64,000 nt of DNA from Alicyclobacillus mali. Its GTDB lineage: Bacteria > Bacillota > Bacilli > Alicyclobacillales > Alicyclobacillaceae. The notes below the pieces were generated by a model, which was given only the letters and a program-made list of their open reading frames with translations, was not told where the DNA came from and searched no databases. Positions 52,075 to 60,507 of the stretch are shown here, in pieces; the first letter of the stretch is position 1; the number at the start of each line of letters is the position of its first letter. Location: NCBI RefSeq assembly GCF_017329565.1, contig NZ_JAFMTT010000001.1. The stretch is one strand, 5' to 3'. The position numbers were made by a program, and so were the translations under genes.

Positions 52075-52746
52075 ATGGGGTTTGTCAAAGAGAAGTGTGC
52101 CGATGCTTGGATCTCGCAGGTCCGAAACATTTTTTGCGTGGGGCGGAACTTTCGCGATCACGCCTCCGAATTGGGTAATCAGGTTCCTGATTCTCCGATG
52201 ATCTTCGGCAAGTTCACGCACGCGCTCGTTCCGGCGCGTGGCGAGGTGCTGTATCCAAATGGCCGCTCCGACGTCCATCACGAGCTCGAGATCGTGCTGT
52301 TCTTCAAGGAGACACCGAGCCGCGAGAGGCCGCTGGACGCCGTGGGGGCCGTAGCGCTGGGGATTGACCTCACGGACCGAGAGCTCCAGTCCGCGCTCAA
52401 GCAAAAGGGCTATCCGTGGGAAGCTGCCAAGAGCTTTCGCAATTCCGCCATCGTGACGGATTTGTATCGGTTCGGCGACTTCTCGGACGTGGAACATGCG
52501 CGCTTTGCCCTGGAGAAGAACGGGCAGGTGGTTCAGGACGGCGTGCCGTCCGACATGGTGTTTTCATTCTCGGACCTCATCCGTCACTGCCTCGAGGTGT
52601 ACGGGCTCGGCGCGGGCGACATCCTGTTCACCGGAACACCGAGCGGCGTCGGTCCCGTCCGCCCGGGGGATGAGCTGGTGCTCTCCATGAACGGCGAGGC
52701 GTGGGGGGCGTTTCGATTCTCCGCACACGAGGGGGGATCGCCGTGA
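52075..52746 (+). CDS. Fumarylacetoacetate hydrolase (FAH) family protein
   Basis: Member of the FAH family, which splits or decarboxylates beta-diketo acids with a bound divalent metal. The 223-residue protein has IFCVGRNFRDHASELG, GKFTHALVP, the metal-ligand block HHELEIVLFF, GIDLTDRELQ and GDILFTGTPSGVGPVRPGD, so the active site seems whole. Small FAH proteins of this kind include oxaloacetate decarboxylase/tautomerases and acylpyruvases; the substrate cannot be told. The ATG at 52075 follows CGGAGG. The DtxR-family gene overlaps its stop by four bases, which suggests shared control. Confidence 0.9.
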   Translation: MGFVKEKCADAWISQVRNIFCVGRNFRDHASELGNQVPDSPMIFGKFTHALVPARGEVLYPNGRSDVHHELEIVLFFKETPSRERPLDAVGAVALGIDLTDRELQSALKQKGYPWEAAKSFRNSAIVTDLYRFGDFSDVEHARFALEKNGQVVQDGVPSDMVFSFSDLIRHCLEVYGLGAGDILFTGTPSGVGPVRPGDELVLSMNGEAWGAFRFSAHEGGSP

Positions 52747-53417
52747 GCGGAAGTGCGCTCGACACCTACCTCGAGGCCATCTACGTGCTCCATTCGGAGG
52801 GCGAGCAGGTTTTGTCTTCGCGCGTGGCGGATTATCTCGGTGTATCCAGGCCGACGGTTTCACAGACCCTGCAGCGCCTGGTCGGACAGGGGTACGTGGA
52901 GGTGAGCGACTCGCGTGAGTTGCTGCTCACGGAAGAGGGCAAAAGGCGCGCCGAGGCCATCATTCGCAAGCACCGGTTGCTCGAGCGGTGGCTCACGGAC
53001 GTTTTGGGGCTGGACTGGGCCGACGCGCACGTGGAAGCCGCGCGACTGGAGGGCAGTATCTCGCCGCTCGTGGAAGCCAAGCTGAATGAGATGCTGAATC
53101 ATCCCGCCACGTGCCCGCACGGAAACGTCATTCCAGGAAACGGCCATGCGGTCCCCAAGGGCGTGGGACTGGACGAGGCGCCGTCCAACACACAGCTTGA
53201 GGTGATTCGCATCGTCGAAGTGGCTGAAGAAGACCTGGATCTGCTGCGGTTCTTCCATCGGACCGGTCTCGTCCCGGGCGAGACGGTGCAAGTGAGTGAG
53301 CCGGAACCGTATGCCGCCGGCGTGACCGTGACGGTGCGCGGCCAGACGCTGTCGCTCGATCCGGCCGTCGCTCATCGCGTGCAGGTGAGGCCGAAGTCCG
53401 AGCGTCAATCCGCCTGA
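52743..53417 (+). CDS. DtxR/MntR-family transcriptional regulator with altered metal site
   Basis: A 224-residue repressor-type protein: N-terminal winged helix (about 1-65, with SSRVADYLGVSRPTVSQTLQRLVGQGYV), dimerisation region with HPATCPHGNVIPG and a C-terminal SH3/FeoA-like domain (about 150-222). Compared with MntR, His77, Glu11 and Glu103 (MntR Glu102) are kept, but MntR Asp8, Glu99 and His103 are replaced by Thr8, Ala100 and Gly104. Residues matching the ancillary site of DtxR (His77, Glu81, His96) are present. So it either binds metal differently or responds to something else. The GTG at 52743 overlaps the FAH-gene stop, behind GAGGGGGG. Confidence 0.88.
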   Translation: MSGSALDTYLEAIYVLHSEGEQVLSSRVADYLGVSRPTVSQTLQRLVGQGYVEVSDSRELLLTEEGKRRAEAIIRKHRLLERWLTDVLGLDWADAHVEAARLEGSISPLVEAKLNEMLNHPATCPHGNVIPGNGHAVPKGVGLDEAPSNTQLEVIRIVEVAEEDLDLLRFFHRTGLVPGETVQVSEPEPYAAGVTVTVRGQTLSLDPAVAHRVQVRPKSERQSA

Positions 53418-53460
53418 GGCCCACAAAGCACCGGGCTCGCAGAAGGCATAGAACGAGCTG

Positions 53461-53509
53461 AAAACGTCCACCTTAAAACGCGACGACACGCGAGAGAGGT
53501 GGTCGTTTT
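53461..53509 (+). promoter_or_regulatory. Inverted repeat over the ribosome binding site of the carboxypeptidase gene
   Basis: AAAACGTCCACCT (53461-53473) and AGGTGGTCGTTTT (53497-53509) pair at 12 of 13 positions. The right arm contains the ribosome binding site and the first bases of the TTG start at 53508, so a stem would hide both. It could instead be an operator; no regulator is known to fit. Confidence 0.45.
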
Positions 53510-54383
53510 GTTTTCTGTTCGACGTAATCGCGTGTGGTGGCGCGCGCTTGTGGCCGTGATCGCCTGCGGGTGGGCCCTGATGGCCGCCTTCGCCCCGCCA
53601 CAGGTTCAGGCGGAGACGGCACGTCCGCCAGCCGTGAACGTGAAGGCTGCCGTGGTGTACGACGCCACCGATCGCAAAATCCTGTACGACAAGCGCGGGG
53701 ACGAACCGATGTACCCGGCCAGCACGACCAAACTGATGACGGCCATCCTCCTCGTGCAACATCTTCGGCCGGAAGATCCGGTGTACATCAGCGAGACAGC
53801 CAGCCGTCAGCCGCGCGTGCGATTGGGCTTGCGCCCGGGGACGGAGCTCACGGCGGAGCAGGCGTTGCTCGCACTCATCATGAAGAGCGCGAATGATGTC
53901 GCCTATGGCATTGCCGAGACCATTGGTGGATCGCAGGCAGGTTTCGCGCGCATGATGAATGTCGAGGCGCGCCTCATCGGCTGCACGCACACGCAGTTCG
54001 TGACGCCCAATGGCCTGCACGCGGAAGCGCACACGACGTCCGCGAAGGACATCGCCCTCATCACGGCCAAGGCCGTCACGTATCCGCGCATTGTTCGCGC
54101 GATGCAGACGCCGCAGGCGACCATCGCGGGGAAGACGATTCGCAACGGCAATCGCCTCTTGTACAGTCCGCCCGCTTCCATAGGCCAGTTTATCGGCGGC
54201 AAGACGGGATTTACGTCGCGCGCGATGTACTGCCTGGCGACCGCCGTGAGGCGCCCGTCCGACGGACACATCCTCGTGAGCGTGGTCTTTGGTGCGCCAC
54301 GCAAGAGCCTCATGTACCGCGAGACGGTTCGCCTGCTCACCTGGGCCAACCGCATGTCCCCTTCTGAACACTCGGCAAGTTGA
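53508..54383 (+). CDS. D-alanyl-D-alanine carboxypeptidase (DacF/PBP5-like)
   Basis: Low-molecular-weight penicillin-binding protein that trims the terminal D-Ala from peptidoglycan stems. The protein (291 residues) has a signal peptide (basic RRNRVWWR, hydrophobic ALVAVIACGWALMAAF, cleavage near VQAE), then the active-site PASTTKLMT, SAN and the KTG box GGKTGFTS in the right order. It is shorter than DacA: the C-terminal beta domain and amphipathic anchor are missing, so it is probably freely secreted, as sporulation carboxypeptidases may be. The TTG at 53508 was chosen for its spacing to AGAGAGG; GTG at 53499 is the alternative. Confidence 0.9.
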   Translation: MFSVRRNRVWWRALVAVIACGWALMAAFAPPQVQAETARPPAVNVKAAVVYDATDRKILYDKRGDEPMYPASTTKLMTAILLVQHLRPEDPVYISETASRQPRVRLGLRPGTELTAEQALLALIMKSANDVAYGIAETIGGSQAGFARMMNVEARLIGCTHTQFVTPNGLHAEAHTTSAKDIALITAKAVTYPRIVRAMQTPQATIAGKTIRNGNRLLYSPPASIGQFIGGKTGFTSRAMYCLATAVRRPSDGHILVSVVFGAPRKSLMYRETVRLLTWANRMSPSEHSAS

Positions 54384-54433
54384 CAAGCGGCCGCCTCATA
54401 ACCTTTAGTACGTCGGGTTATGGGGGGTACGGC

Positions 54434-54664
54434 ATGCGCAGAAGTGTCGCGCTCGCGTACGTACTGTGGTTCTTTCTCGGGTATCTCGGCGTGCATCGCG
54501 TGTATCTCGGCCACGTCGGCACAGGTCTCCTCATGGCAGCCTGTACGGTCGTCGGCGGACTCGTGGCGTCCACTGTCATTGGCCATATCCTTCTCTTTGC
54601 GGTCGGCATCTGGTGGCTGTTCGATCTCGTCCTGACGGCTCGCATGGCGGGTTACCGCGGTTGA
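54434..54664 (+). CDS. TM2-domain membrane protein
   Basis: A 76-residue protein made of a TM2 domain: two membrane spans (about 5-22 and 30-70 split by a turn) with the motif FFLGYLGVHRVYLG and a final WWLFDLVL. GGGGGG precedes the ATG at 54434. Function of TM2 proteins in bacteria is unknown. Its stop codon overlaps the -35 box of the dusB promoter. Confidence 0.85.
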   Translation: MRRSVALAYVLWFFLGYLGVHRVYLGHVGTGLLMAACTVVGGLVASTVIGHILLFAVGIWWLFDLVLTARMAGYRG

Positions 54665-54690
54665 ACCCCAGCCGCGGCTCGCTTTATAAT
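54661..54690 (+). promoter_or_regulatory. Promoter of dusB
   Basis: TTGAAC (54661-54666) and TATAAT (54685-54690) with 18-base spacing, 40 bases before the dusB start. The -35 box overlaps the upstream stop codon. Confidence 0.75.
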
Positions 54691-54730
54691 ATCGGACATG
54701 CAATCCGGAACGGTCGAAGGAGAGATTCCT

Positions 54731-55717
54731 GTGAAAGTCACCATCGCTGGCGTGACGCTGGACACCCCGGTCATTCTCGCGCCCATGGCGGGCGTGTGCA
54801 ACCCCCCGTTCCGCCGGCTCGCGAAGGAACTCGGCGCGGGAATGGTCTGCGCGGAGATGGTCAGTGACAAAGCGCTTGTCAGCGGAAACGAAAAGTCGAA
54901 AAAGATGACCACCATTTTGCCGGACGAGCATCCCGTCAGCCTTCAACTCGTCGGGTACGATCTCGCCTCAATGGAACAGGCCGCGGAGATGGTCGGCGAG
55001 ACGAACGCCGACCTCATCGATATCAACATGGGCTGTCCCGTGTTGAAAATCTGCAAGACCGGAAGCGGCGCGGCCCTCGCGCGCGATCCCAACTACGCCG
55101 CGCAAATCGTCCGAGCCGTGGTGCGCCGCGTGAACAAGCCCGTGACCGTGAAGTTCCGAAAGGGATGGGACGACGATCACGTCAACGCGGTTGAGGTGGC
55201 GCTCGCGGTCCAGGAGGCCGGGGCGCAGGCGGTCGCCGTTCACGGGCGAACGGCGAAGCAGATGTACAGCGGAACGGCCGACTGGAGCATCATTCGCCGC
55301 GTCAAGGAGGCCGTCCGCATTCCCGTGATCGGAAACGGAGACGTGGTCGATCCGATATCGGCCAAGCGGCTCATGGAGGAAACCGGGTGTGACGCGGTCA
55401 TGGTAGGTCGGGCGGCGCTCGGGAACCCATGGATCTTTCGCGAAATCGCGCATTATCTGGACACCGGCGAGCTCCTGGCTCCGCCTTCGGTCGAGGAACG
55501 GCTCGAGGTGACGTTGCGGCACATGCGCATGCTGGTGGCATTCAAGGGCGAGGACATCGGCGTGCGGGAGATGCGCAAACACGCGGCCTGGTACGTGAAG
55601 GGACTTCCCGGTGCAGCGGAGGTGCGGACGGTCATCAACCAGCAGACGACCATGGCGGGCATGGAGGCCGTGTTGCGTGACTACTGCGAATGGGTGCTGC
55701 GGCGCAAAATCGCCTGA
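54731..55717 (+). CDS. dusB: tRNA-dihydrouridine synthase DusB
   Basis: FMN enzyme that reduces uridines in the D-loop of tRNA. The 328-residue protein has the TIM-barrel start TPVILAPMAGVCNPPFR, the catalytic-Cys region INMGCPVLKICKTGSGAAL, VAVHGRTAKQMYSGTADW, GNGDV and the late MVGRAALGNPWIF. The GTG at 54731 has AAGGAGA eight bases upstream. It has its own promoter and is followed by a 14-bp inverted repeat. Confidence 0.95.
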   Translation: MKVTIAGVTLDTPVILAPMAGVCNPPFRRLAKELGAGMVCAEMVSDKALVSGNEKSKKMTTILPDEHPVSLQLVGYDLASMEQAAEMVGETNADLIDINMGCPVLKICKTGSGAALARDPNYAAQIVRAVVRRVNKPVTVKFRKGWDDDHVNAVEVALAVQEAGAQAVAVHGRTAKQMYSGTADWSIIRRVKEAVRIPVIGNGDVVDPISAKRLMEETGCDAVMVGRAALGNPWIFREIAHYLDTGELLAPPSVEERLEVTLRHMRMLVAFKGEDIGVREMRKHAAWYVKGLPGAAEVRTVINQQTTMAGMEAVLRDYCEWVLRRKIA

Positions 55718-55820
55718 GCCTAAGCGCGGGACTCGCCACTCTGCCTTCCACTTTCGCGCGAGTTGTTCGGCCTGCTCTCGCGCCGTTCGGTGCTACCGCG
55801 CTGCGCCTTAACCATCGTGA

Positions 55821-55861
55821 TTCATGAGCCACCTTGCGGAATGAGCGAGGTGGCTCATGAA
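55821..55861. terminator. 14-bp perfect inverted repeat between convergent genes
   Basis: TTCATGAGCCACCT (55821-55834) is exactly repeated in inverse at 55848-55861 around a 13-base loop. It lies between the ends of dusB and the sigma-54 activator. No U-tract follows on either strand, so termination is inferred from position. Confidence 0.55.
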
Positions 55862-55872
55862 GTTTCTCGATA

Positions 55873-57474
55873 TCACATGCGCTTGATGGACAAGCCGTAT
55901 TTCTTCAGCTTTCGCACCACCGTGGATTGGCTCACGCCGAGCGCCTCCGCAATTTCATACGTCGTTCGCAAGCGACTTGCAGCATCCGCGTACAGGGCGC
56001 GCTCCAATTGTGCGAGTTGTGCAAGCGGGCCTTCGGATGAGGAGGCTTCAGACGGCGGTACCTCATCGATCCACTCGTCACGAAGGTCCGACAGAAGAAT
56101 ACAATCGCCATCGCTCAGGATCACAAGGCGCCTGATGAGATGTTCAAGCTCGCGAACGTTCCCCGGCCAGGAGTATTGCTCCAGTCGCCGAATGACCGCT
56201 GGATGCACGCGCCTCACCTTTGTCTCAAACTCCGAAATGACTTGACGCAGAAGTTGTTGCACGATTTCCGGGATATCTTCCTTCCGGTTTCGCAGAGGAG
56301 GTATCTCAATTTCCACACCAGTGAGCCGATAGTACAGATCAGCGCGAAACCGTCCATCGCGCACCATCTGTTTCAAGTCGCGATTGGTCGCCGCAATAAT
56401 GCGCGCGTCCACTTTGTGCACGCGCGTCCCACCGATTCGCGTCAACACGCGACGCTCGACAAAATCCAACAACTTTCCTTGAAGATGCAGGGGCACTTCC
56501 GCGATTTCGTCCAAAAACAGCGTGCCCCCGTTGGCGAGTTCAACCTTGCCTGGTTTCCCGGATTTCAGGGCGCCAGTGAATGCGCCGCTTTCGTACCCAA
56601 ACAGCTCACTCTCAAGAAGCGAGTCCGGCAGGGCTGCGCAGTTGACTTGCACGAACGGTCCGTGCTGGCGAGGGCTGATTCGATGAATCCACTCGGCCAA
56701 TGTGCTTTTGCCCACGCCCGTTTCCCCGAGCAGCAGGCAGGAGATGTCCGTGCGTGCTACCCGCTTGGCGATGTGAAACACGCGGCGCATCCCTGGGCTA
56801 TGCGCCACCATGTTGGGCGGCTGGTCATCGCCATCCGCCTCGCGTCGCATGGGTTCGGGCGTCGCGGCGTCGGGGCGGACGATGTCCGAGATCTCCTTTG
56901 CGGTCGAAATGACGAGGCGTATCTCGCCACTTGAATCAAACACCGGATTGGCTGTGGCCCAAAGCTGCGTGCCATCCGACGTCGTCTGCAGCACTGTGAC
57001 CTGGCGGCGCAATTTCAGGGCGAGACCAATGACAGAAGGGTAAAACACACCCTGTCGCTCCAGGTCAAAGACGGATCGGCCAATCAGGTCCTCTTGGCGC
57101 AATCCATAGAGCCGTTCGGCAGCTCGGTTGACGCGGATTGTGATTCCTTTTCCATCGGTGACAAACACTTCGTCGAATGCCTCGGAAAAAATCAGTTCCA
57201 GTTCCTCGTACGCCTCTCGCATCTCCTGCAGGCGCTCGGCCACCGGTCGCGTCAGGTCTGGGTGGCATTCCACCAGAAATGACTCGCCGTTTGACCAAGG
57301 GTGGAGGTGTACAATCCAGTCGGCCGTCCATGACGACCGGAAATCGTCCCACGCAAATCCTTGTTCGAGAAATGGCCATGCGTCATGGGCTGCCTGATTC
57401 CAGCGAGCCAGTTGACCACGTTCGAAGATGAGGATGGGGACAGTGAGGTGTTCCATCCATGACCAGTCCTGCAC
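55873..57474 (-). CDS. Sigma-54-dependent transcriptional activator with PAS domain
   Basis: Enhancer-binding protein that opens sigma-54 promoters by ATP hydrolysis. The 533-residue protein has an N-terminal region of about 85 residues of unknown fold, a PAS domain (about 88-195), the AAA+ domain with Walker A GETGVGKS at 250-257, the sigma-54 contact loop GAFTGA at 297-302, Walker B TLFLDEIAE near 318, and a TyrR/Fis-type helix-turn-helix at the end (TTYEIAEALGVSQSTVVRKLKKYG). All functional motifs are intact. The GTG at 57474 follows GGAGGG. It is divergent from the gabT-like gene, whose upstream region holds a -24/-12 promoter and a tandem repeat. PAS-type activators of gab genes are known in Bacillus thuringiensis. 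Confidence 0.94.
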   Translation of the reverse strand: MQDWSWMEHLTVPILIFERGQLARWNQAAHDAWPFLEQGFAWDDFRSSWTADWIVHLHPWSNGESFLVECHPDLTRPVAERLQEMREAYEELELIFSEAFDEVFVTDGKGITIRVNRAAERLYGLRQEDLIGRSVFDLERQGVFYPSVIGLALKLRRQVTVLQTTSDGTQLWATANPVFDSSGEIRLVISTAKEISDIVRPDAATPEPMRREADGDDQPPNMVAHSPGMRRVFHIAKRVARTDISCLLLGETGVGKSTLAEWIHRISPRQHGPFVQVNCAALPDSLLESELFGYESGAFTGALKSGKPGKVELANGGTLFLDEIAEVPLHLQGKLLDFVERRVLTRIGGTRVHKVDARIIAATNRDLKQMVRDGRFRADLYYRLTGVEIEIPPLRNRKEDIPEIVQQLLRQVISEFETKVRRVHPAVIRRLEQYSWPGNVRELEHLIRRLVILSDGDCILLSDLRDEWIDEVPPSEASSSEGPLAQLAQLERALYADAASRLRTTYEIAEALGVSQSTVVRKLKKYGLSIKRM

Positions 57475-57511
57475 GGCGAGCCCTCCGCTGCCGCGTCCTC
57501 ATCGAGGGCGC

Positions 57512-57539
57512 AGCGAAGTAATGCAAGCGAAGTAATGCA
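57512..57539. repeat. Perfect 14-bp tandem repeat, candidate enhancer of the sigma-54 activator
   Basis: AGCGAAGTAATGCA occurs twice without a gap (57512-57525 and 57526-57539). It lies between the activator gene and the divergent aminotransferase gene, about 117 bases upstream of the -24 element, a normal distance for an upstream activator site. Two turns of helix are not kept exactly (14-bp period), so dimers would bind on different faces. Confidence 0.6.
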
Positions 57540-57655
57540 TTTGTGACTTAATTTCATTCAAGCAAGAATTGCCGCGCGCGTAAAGAGGGCTTCTGCGCCA
57601 GCCGCTCGAGCTTTGCGTTGCAGCGAGATGGCGAAGATCGGATTGATGGCCTATG

Positions 57656-57671
57656 TGGAATGAAATTTGCT
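57656..57671 (+). promoter_or_regulatory. Sigma-54 (-24/-12) promoter of the aminotransferase operon
   Basis: TGGAATGAAATTTGCT carries GG at 57657-57658 and GC at 57669-57670, separated by exactly ten bases, with TTGCT at the -12 side. It matches TGGCAC-N5-TTGC except for the AAT in place of CAC. The transcript would start near 57682, 54 bases before the start codon. Confidence 0.7.
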
Positions 57672-57735
57672 TGCGGTTACATGGCGACGGAGAACTCCTG
57701 AACATTTGCTCGGGATGATGACGAGGAGGAATTTC

Positions 57736-59055
57736 ATGGATACTGCCGCGCAGATCGAGGGAACAGCTCAGCTTGACCGCCGCGACCGGTTCGTGGCGCG
57801 CGGGGTCTCGAATCAAAATCCGGTCGTCATGGTTCGCGCAGAAGGAGCGCGGATGTGGGACGAAAGTGGCAAGGAGTACATCGATTTCGCAGGCGGGATC
57901 GGCGTGATGAACGTGGGCCACAGCCATCCCGAAGTCGTGGCAGCCGTGAAGGAACAGGCGGACAAGTTATTCCACACCTGCGTCCATGTGGCGCTGAACG
58001 AGCCGTATCTGGCGCTGGCGGAAGCGCTGTGCCGAATCGCGCCGATCTCGGGCGCCAAGAAGGCGCTGCTGTTAAACAGCGGTGCGGAAGCTGTGGAAAA
58101 TGCGGTGAAAATTGCGCGAAGCTGCACAGGGCGTTCGGCCGTGATCGCGTTTGAAGGTGGTTTTCATGGGCGAACCATGCTAGGGATGTCGCTGACGAGC
58201 AAGGTGGATCCGTACAAGCTCGGCTTTGGTCCGTTCGTGCCCGAGGTGTATCGGATGCCGTATCCGAATCCGTACCGGCACCCGTTCGGCGCGGGCGATT
58301 TGACGGAACAGGCCATCTCGTTTCTTCGCCACGCCTTTGAGACCTACGTCGATCCGAATCAGGTCGCGGCCGTGATCGTGGAGCCGGTGCAGGGAGAGGG
58401 CGGTTTCATCGTGCCGCCGGCGAACTTTCTCCCAAGGCTGCAGGAACTCTGTCGCGAGCACGGGATTTTGCTGATCGTGGACGAAGTGCAGACCGGTTTT
58501 GGTCGCACGGGGCGAATGTTTGCGACAGCGTACGCACCGGATGTGGATCCCGACATGGTCGTGATGGCGAAGTCGATGGGCGGGGGGCTGCCGATTTCGG
58601 CTGTGGTTGGCAAAGCGGACGTGATGGATGCTCCCAAGCCCGGCGGGCTTGGCGGAACCTATGGCGGCAATCCGCTGGCGTGCGTGGCAGCGCTCAAGGT
58701 CATCGAAATCATGGAGCGGGATGGACTGCCCGAGCGCGCCTGTGAAATCGGAAGGAAGAGCATGGCGTTCCTGCGCGAGTTGCAAGCGCGTCATCCGATG
58801 ATCGGCGATGTGCGCGGCTTGGGCGCGATGGTGGCCATCGAGCTTGTGAAAGACCGTGCGACGAAACAACCCTATCCCGAGGCGGTGGCAAAGATTAGCC
58901 AGCGATGCTTGTCGCATGGCCTTGTCACGGTCAAGGCAGGCGTCTACAACAACGTCATTCGCCTGCTGTCGCCGCTCGTCATCTCCGACGACGAACTGCA
59001 AAGGGGCCTCGACATCCTGGCTCAAGCCATTCGCGAAACGGAAGCGGAGCTATAG
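57736..59055 (+). CDS. gabT: Class III aminotransferase, GabT/DavT type (4-aminobutyrate or 5-aminovalerate)
   Basis: PLP enzyme that moves the terminal amino group of an omega-amino acid to 2-oxoglutarate. The 439-residue protein has FAGGIGVMNVGHSHP, LLNSGAEAVENAVKIAR (PLP phosphate contact), FHGRTMLGMSLTSK, VDEVQTGFGRTG with the PLP-ring Asp, and Lys279 in MAKSMGGGLP as the Schiff-base lysine. GAGGAGG precedes the ATG at 57736. The gene is controlled by the -24/-12 promoter upstream and is followed by a permease and an amidase. An amidase neighbour fits 5-aminovalerate from lysine as well as GABA; no semialdehyde dehydrogenase lies in the cluster. Confidence 0.9.
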   Translation: MDTAAQIEGTAQLDRRDRFVARGVSNQNPVVMVRAEGARMWDESGKEYIDFAGGIGVMNVGHSHPEVVAAVKEQADKLFHTCVHVALNEPYLALAEALCRIAPISGAKKALLLNSGAEAVENAVKIARSCTGRSAVIAFEGGFHGRTMLGMSLTSKVDPYKLGFGPFVPEVYRMPYPNPYRHPFGAGDLTEQAISFLRHAFETYVDPNQVAAVIVEPVQGEGGFIVPPANFLPRLQELCREHGILLIVDEVQTGFGRTGRMFATAYAPDVDPDMVVMAKSMGGGLPISAVVGKADVMDAPKPGGLGGTYGGNPLACVAALKVIEIMERDGLPERACEIGRKSMAFLRELQARHPMIGDVRGLGAMVAIELVKDRATKQPYPEAVAKISQRCLSHGLVTVKAGVYNNVIRLLSPLVISDDELQRGLDILAQAIRETEAEL

Positions 59056-59077
59056 GTCGAGGATGTCCAGGTGGATC

Positions 59078-59098
59078 GCGCGCGGGGGAGCCGCGCGC
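59078..59098 (+). promoter_or_regulatory. Hairpin between aminotransferase and permease genes
   Basis: GCGCGCGG (59078-59085) pairs perfectly with CCGCGCGC (59091-59098) around GGGAG. A second small stem, CTGAAG/CTTCAG around ATGA, follows about 15 bases on. No U-tract. It may be a transcript-processing or partial-stop element that lowers expression of the distal genes. Confidence 0.45.
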
Positions 59099-59163
59099 TC
59101 CTTCCTGGCTGAAGATGACTTCAGAAAATTAGCGATTCAATTCAGCGTCGGAGGAGGAATTGC

Positions 59164-60507
59164 ATGGAGAGGGCGACGTCACTGCGCCGCACGCTGCGCC
59201 TGCCACAGGTTGTCTTCTTCGGTCTTGCGTATCTCGCGCCGATGGTGGTGTTCGCGATTTACGGCACCATCGTGGAGGCGAGTAAGGGTTTGGCGGCGAG
59301 TTCCTATCTCGTCGCGATGATCGCCATGATGTTCACGGCGTTCAGCTATGGGGAAATGGTCAAGGCTTATCCGGTTTCTGGATCTTCCTACACCTACACG
59401 CGCCGATCGCTCAATGCGCATGTCGGCTTCATGGTCGGATGGGCCATTGTTCTCGATTATGTGTTCATTCCCATGGCAATTTGGTTGATTGGCGCATCCT
59501 ATCTGAACGCGGCTTTTCCCGGCGTGCCAGTTTGGGTTTGGGTGCTCGCGTTCATCGTCGTGACGACGATCATCAACCTGTTTGGCATTGAACTTGGGGC
59601 CAACCTCAATGTGCTCATGATGATGTTCCAATTGCTCGTCATCGCGCTGTTCTTGGCGCTCGGAATGGCGCACCTGGCGCACGCGGATCAGTCGTGGCTG
59701 TCATGGCGGCCGTTTGCTGCGCAAGGGGGCTCGTTCTCGGCCGTGCTGGCCGGCGCATCCATCGCCTGTTACTCTTTTCTCGGTTTTGACGCTATTACCA
59801 CATTGACCGAGGAGACCTTCGAGCCGAAGCGGACGCTGCCAAAGGCCATTCTGCTCGTGGCTTTCGCGGGTGGGGTAATTTTCATTGTAGCATCCTACGT
59901 GGGTCAACTGGTCCATCCGAGTTTGACGTTTTCCAATGTCAATTCGGCTGCCTTTGAAATCGCCCGCGACATCGGTGGGACGCTCTTCAGCGCGGTGTTT
60001 CTCGCGGGCATCATCGTCGCCCAGTTCGCCTCCGGACTCTCGGCCCAGGCGAGCGCCGCCCGACTGTTGTACGCCATGGGCCGGGATGGCGTGCTGCCCA
60101 GGCGAACGTTTGCCTATCTGCATCCCCGCTTTCGCACGCCGGTATTCAACGTCGTCGTGATCGGCACAATCGCTTTGATGGCGCTTTGGATGAGCGTGGA
60201 GACGTCGACTTCGTTCATTAACTTCGGCGCGTTCTCGGCGTTCACATTCGTGAATCTGTCCGTGATTGCACACTACATCGTGCGCCAGGGACAGCGGACG
60301 CTGCGCGACTGGCTGGTTCACTTCACCTTTCCGCTGCTGGGTGCGGTCTTTGACCTCTGGCTGCTGATCAACCTGGACAAGGATGCCCTGCGGCTCGGGG
60401 CTGCCTGGGCCATATTGGGTCTCATTTACCTGGCATTCATGACGAAGGGATTCCAAAAGGCGCCTCCGGAACTGTCCATGGACGCACAGGAAGGGATCCC
60501 TGTATGA
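59164..60507 (+). CDS. APC-family amino acid/amine permease
   Basis: Proton-coupled importer of the amino acid-polyamine-organocation superfamily with 12 predicted spans in 447 residues. Typical points are the unwound first helix region VVFFGLAYLAPMVVFAIYGT, SGSSYTYTRR and CYSFLGFDAITTLTEETFEP in helix 6. The form resembles PuuP/GabP-like carriers. GGAGGAGG precedes the ATG. It lies between the aminotransferase and an amidase and overlaps the latter by four bases, so it probably imports the amine that these enzymes degrade. Confidence 0.9.
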   Translation: MERATSLRRTLRLPQVVFFGLAYLAPMVVFAIYGTIVEASKGLAASSYLVAMIAMMFTAFSYGEMVKAYPVSGSSYTYTRRSLNAHVGFMVGWAIVLDYVFIPMAIWLIGASYLNAAFPGVPVWVWVLAFIVVTTIINLFGIELGANLNVLMMMFQLLVIALFLALGMAHLAHADQSWLSWRPFAAQGGSFSAVLAGASIACYSFLGFDAITTLTEETFEPKRTLPKAILLVAFAGGVIFIVASYVGQLVHPSLTFSNVNSAAFEIARDIGGTLFSAVFLAGIIVAQFASGLSAQASAARLLYAMGRDGVLPRRTFAYLHPRFRTPVFNVVVIGTIALMALWMSVETSTSFINFGAFSAFTFVNLSVIAHYIVRQGQRTLRDWLVHFTFPLLGAVFDLWLLINLDKDALRLGAAWAILGLIYLAFMTKGFQKAPPELSMDAQEGIPV

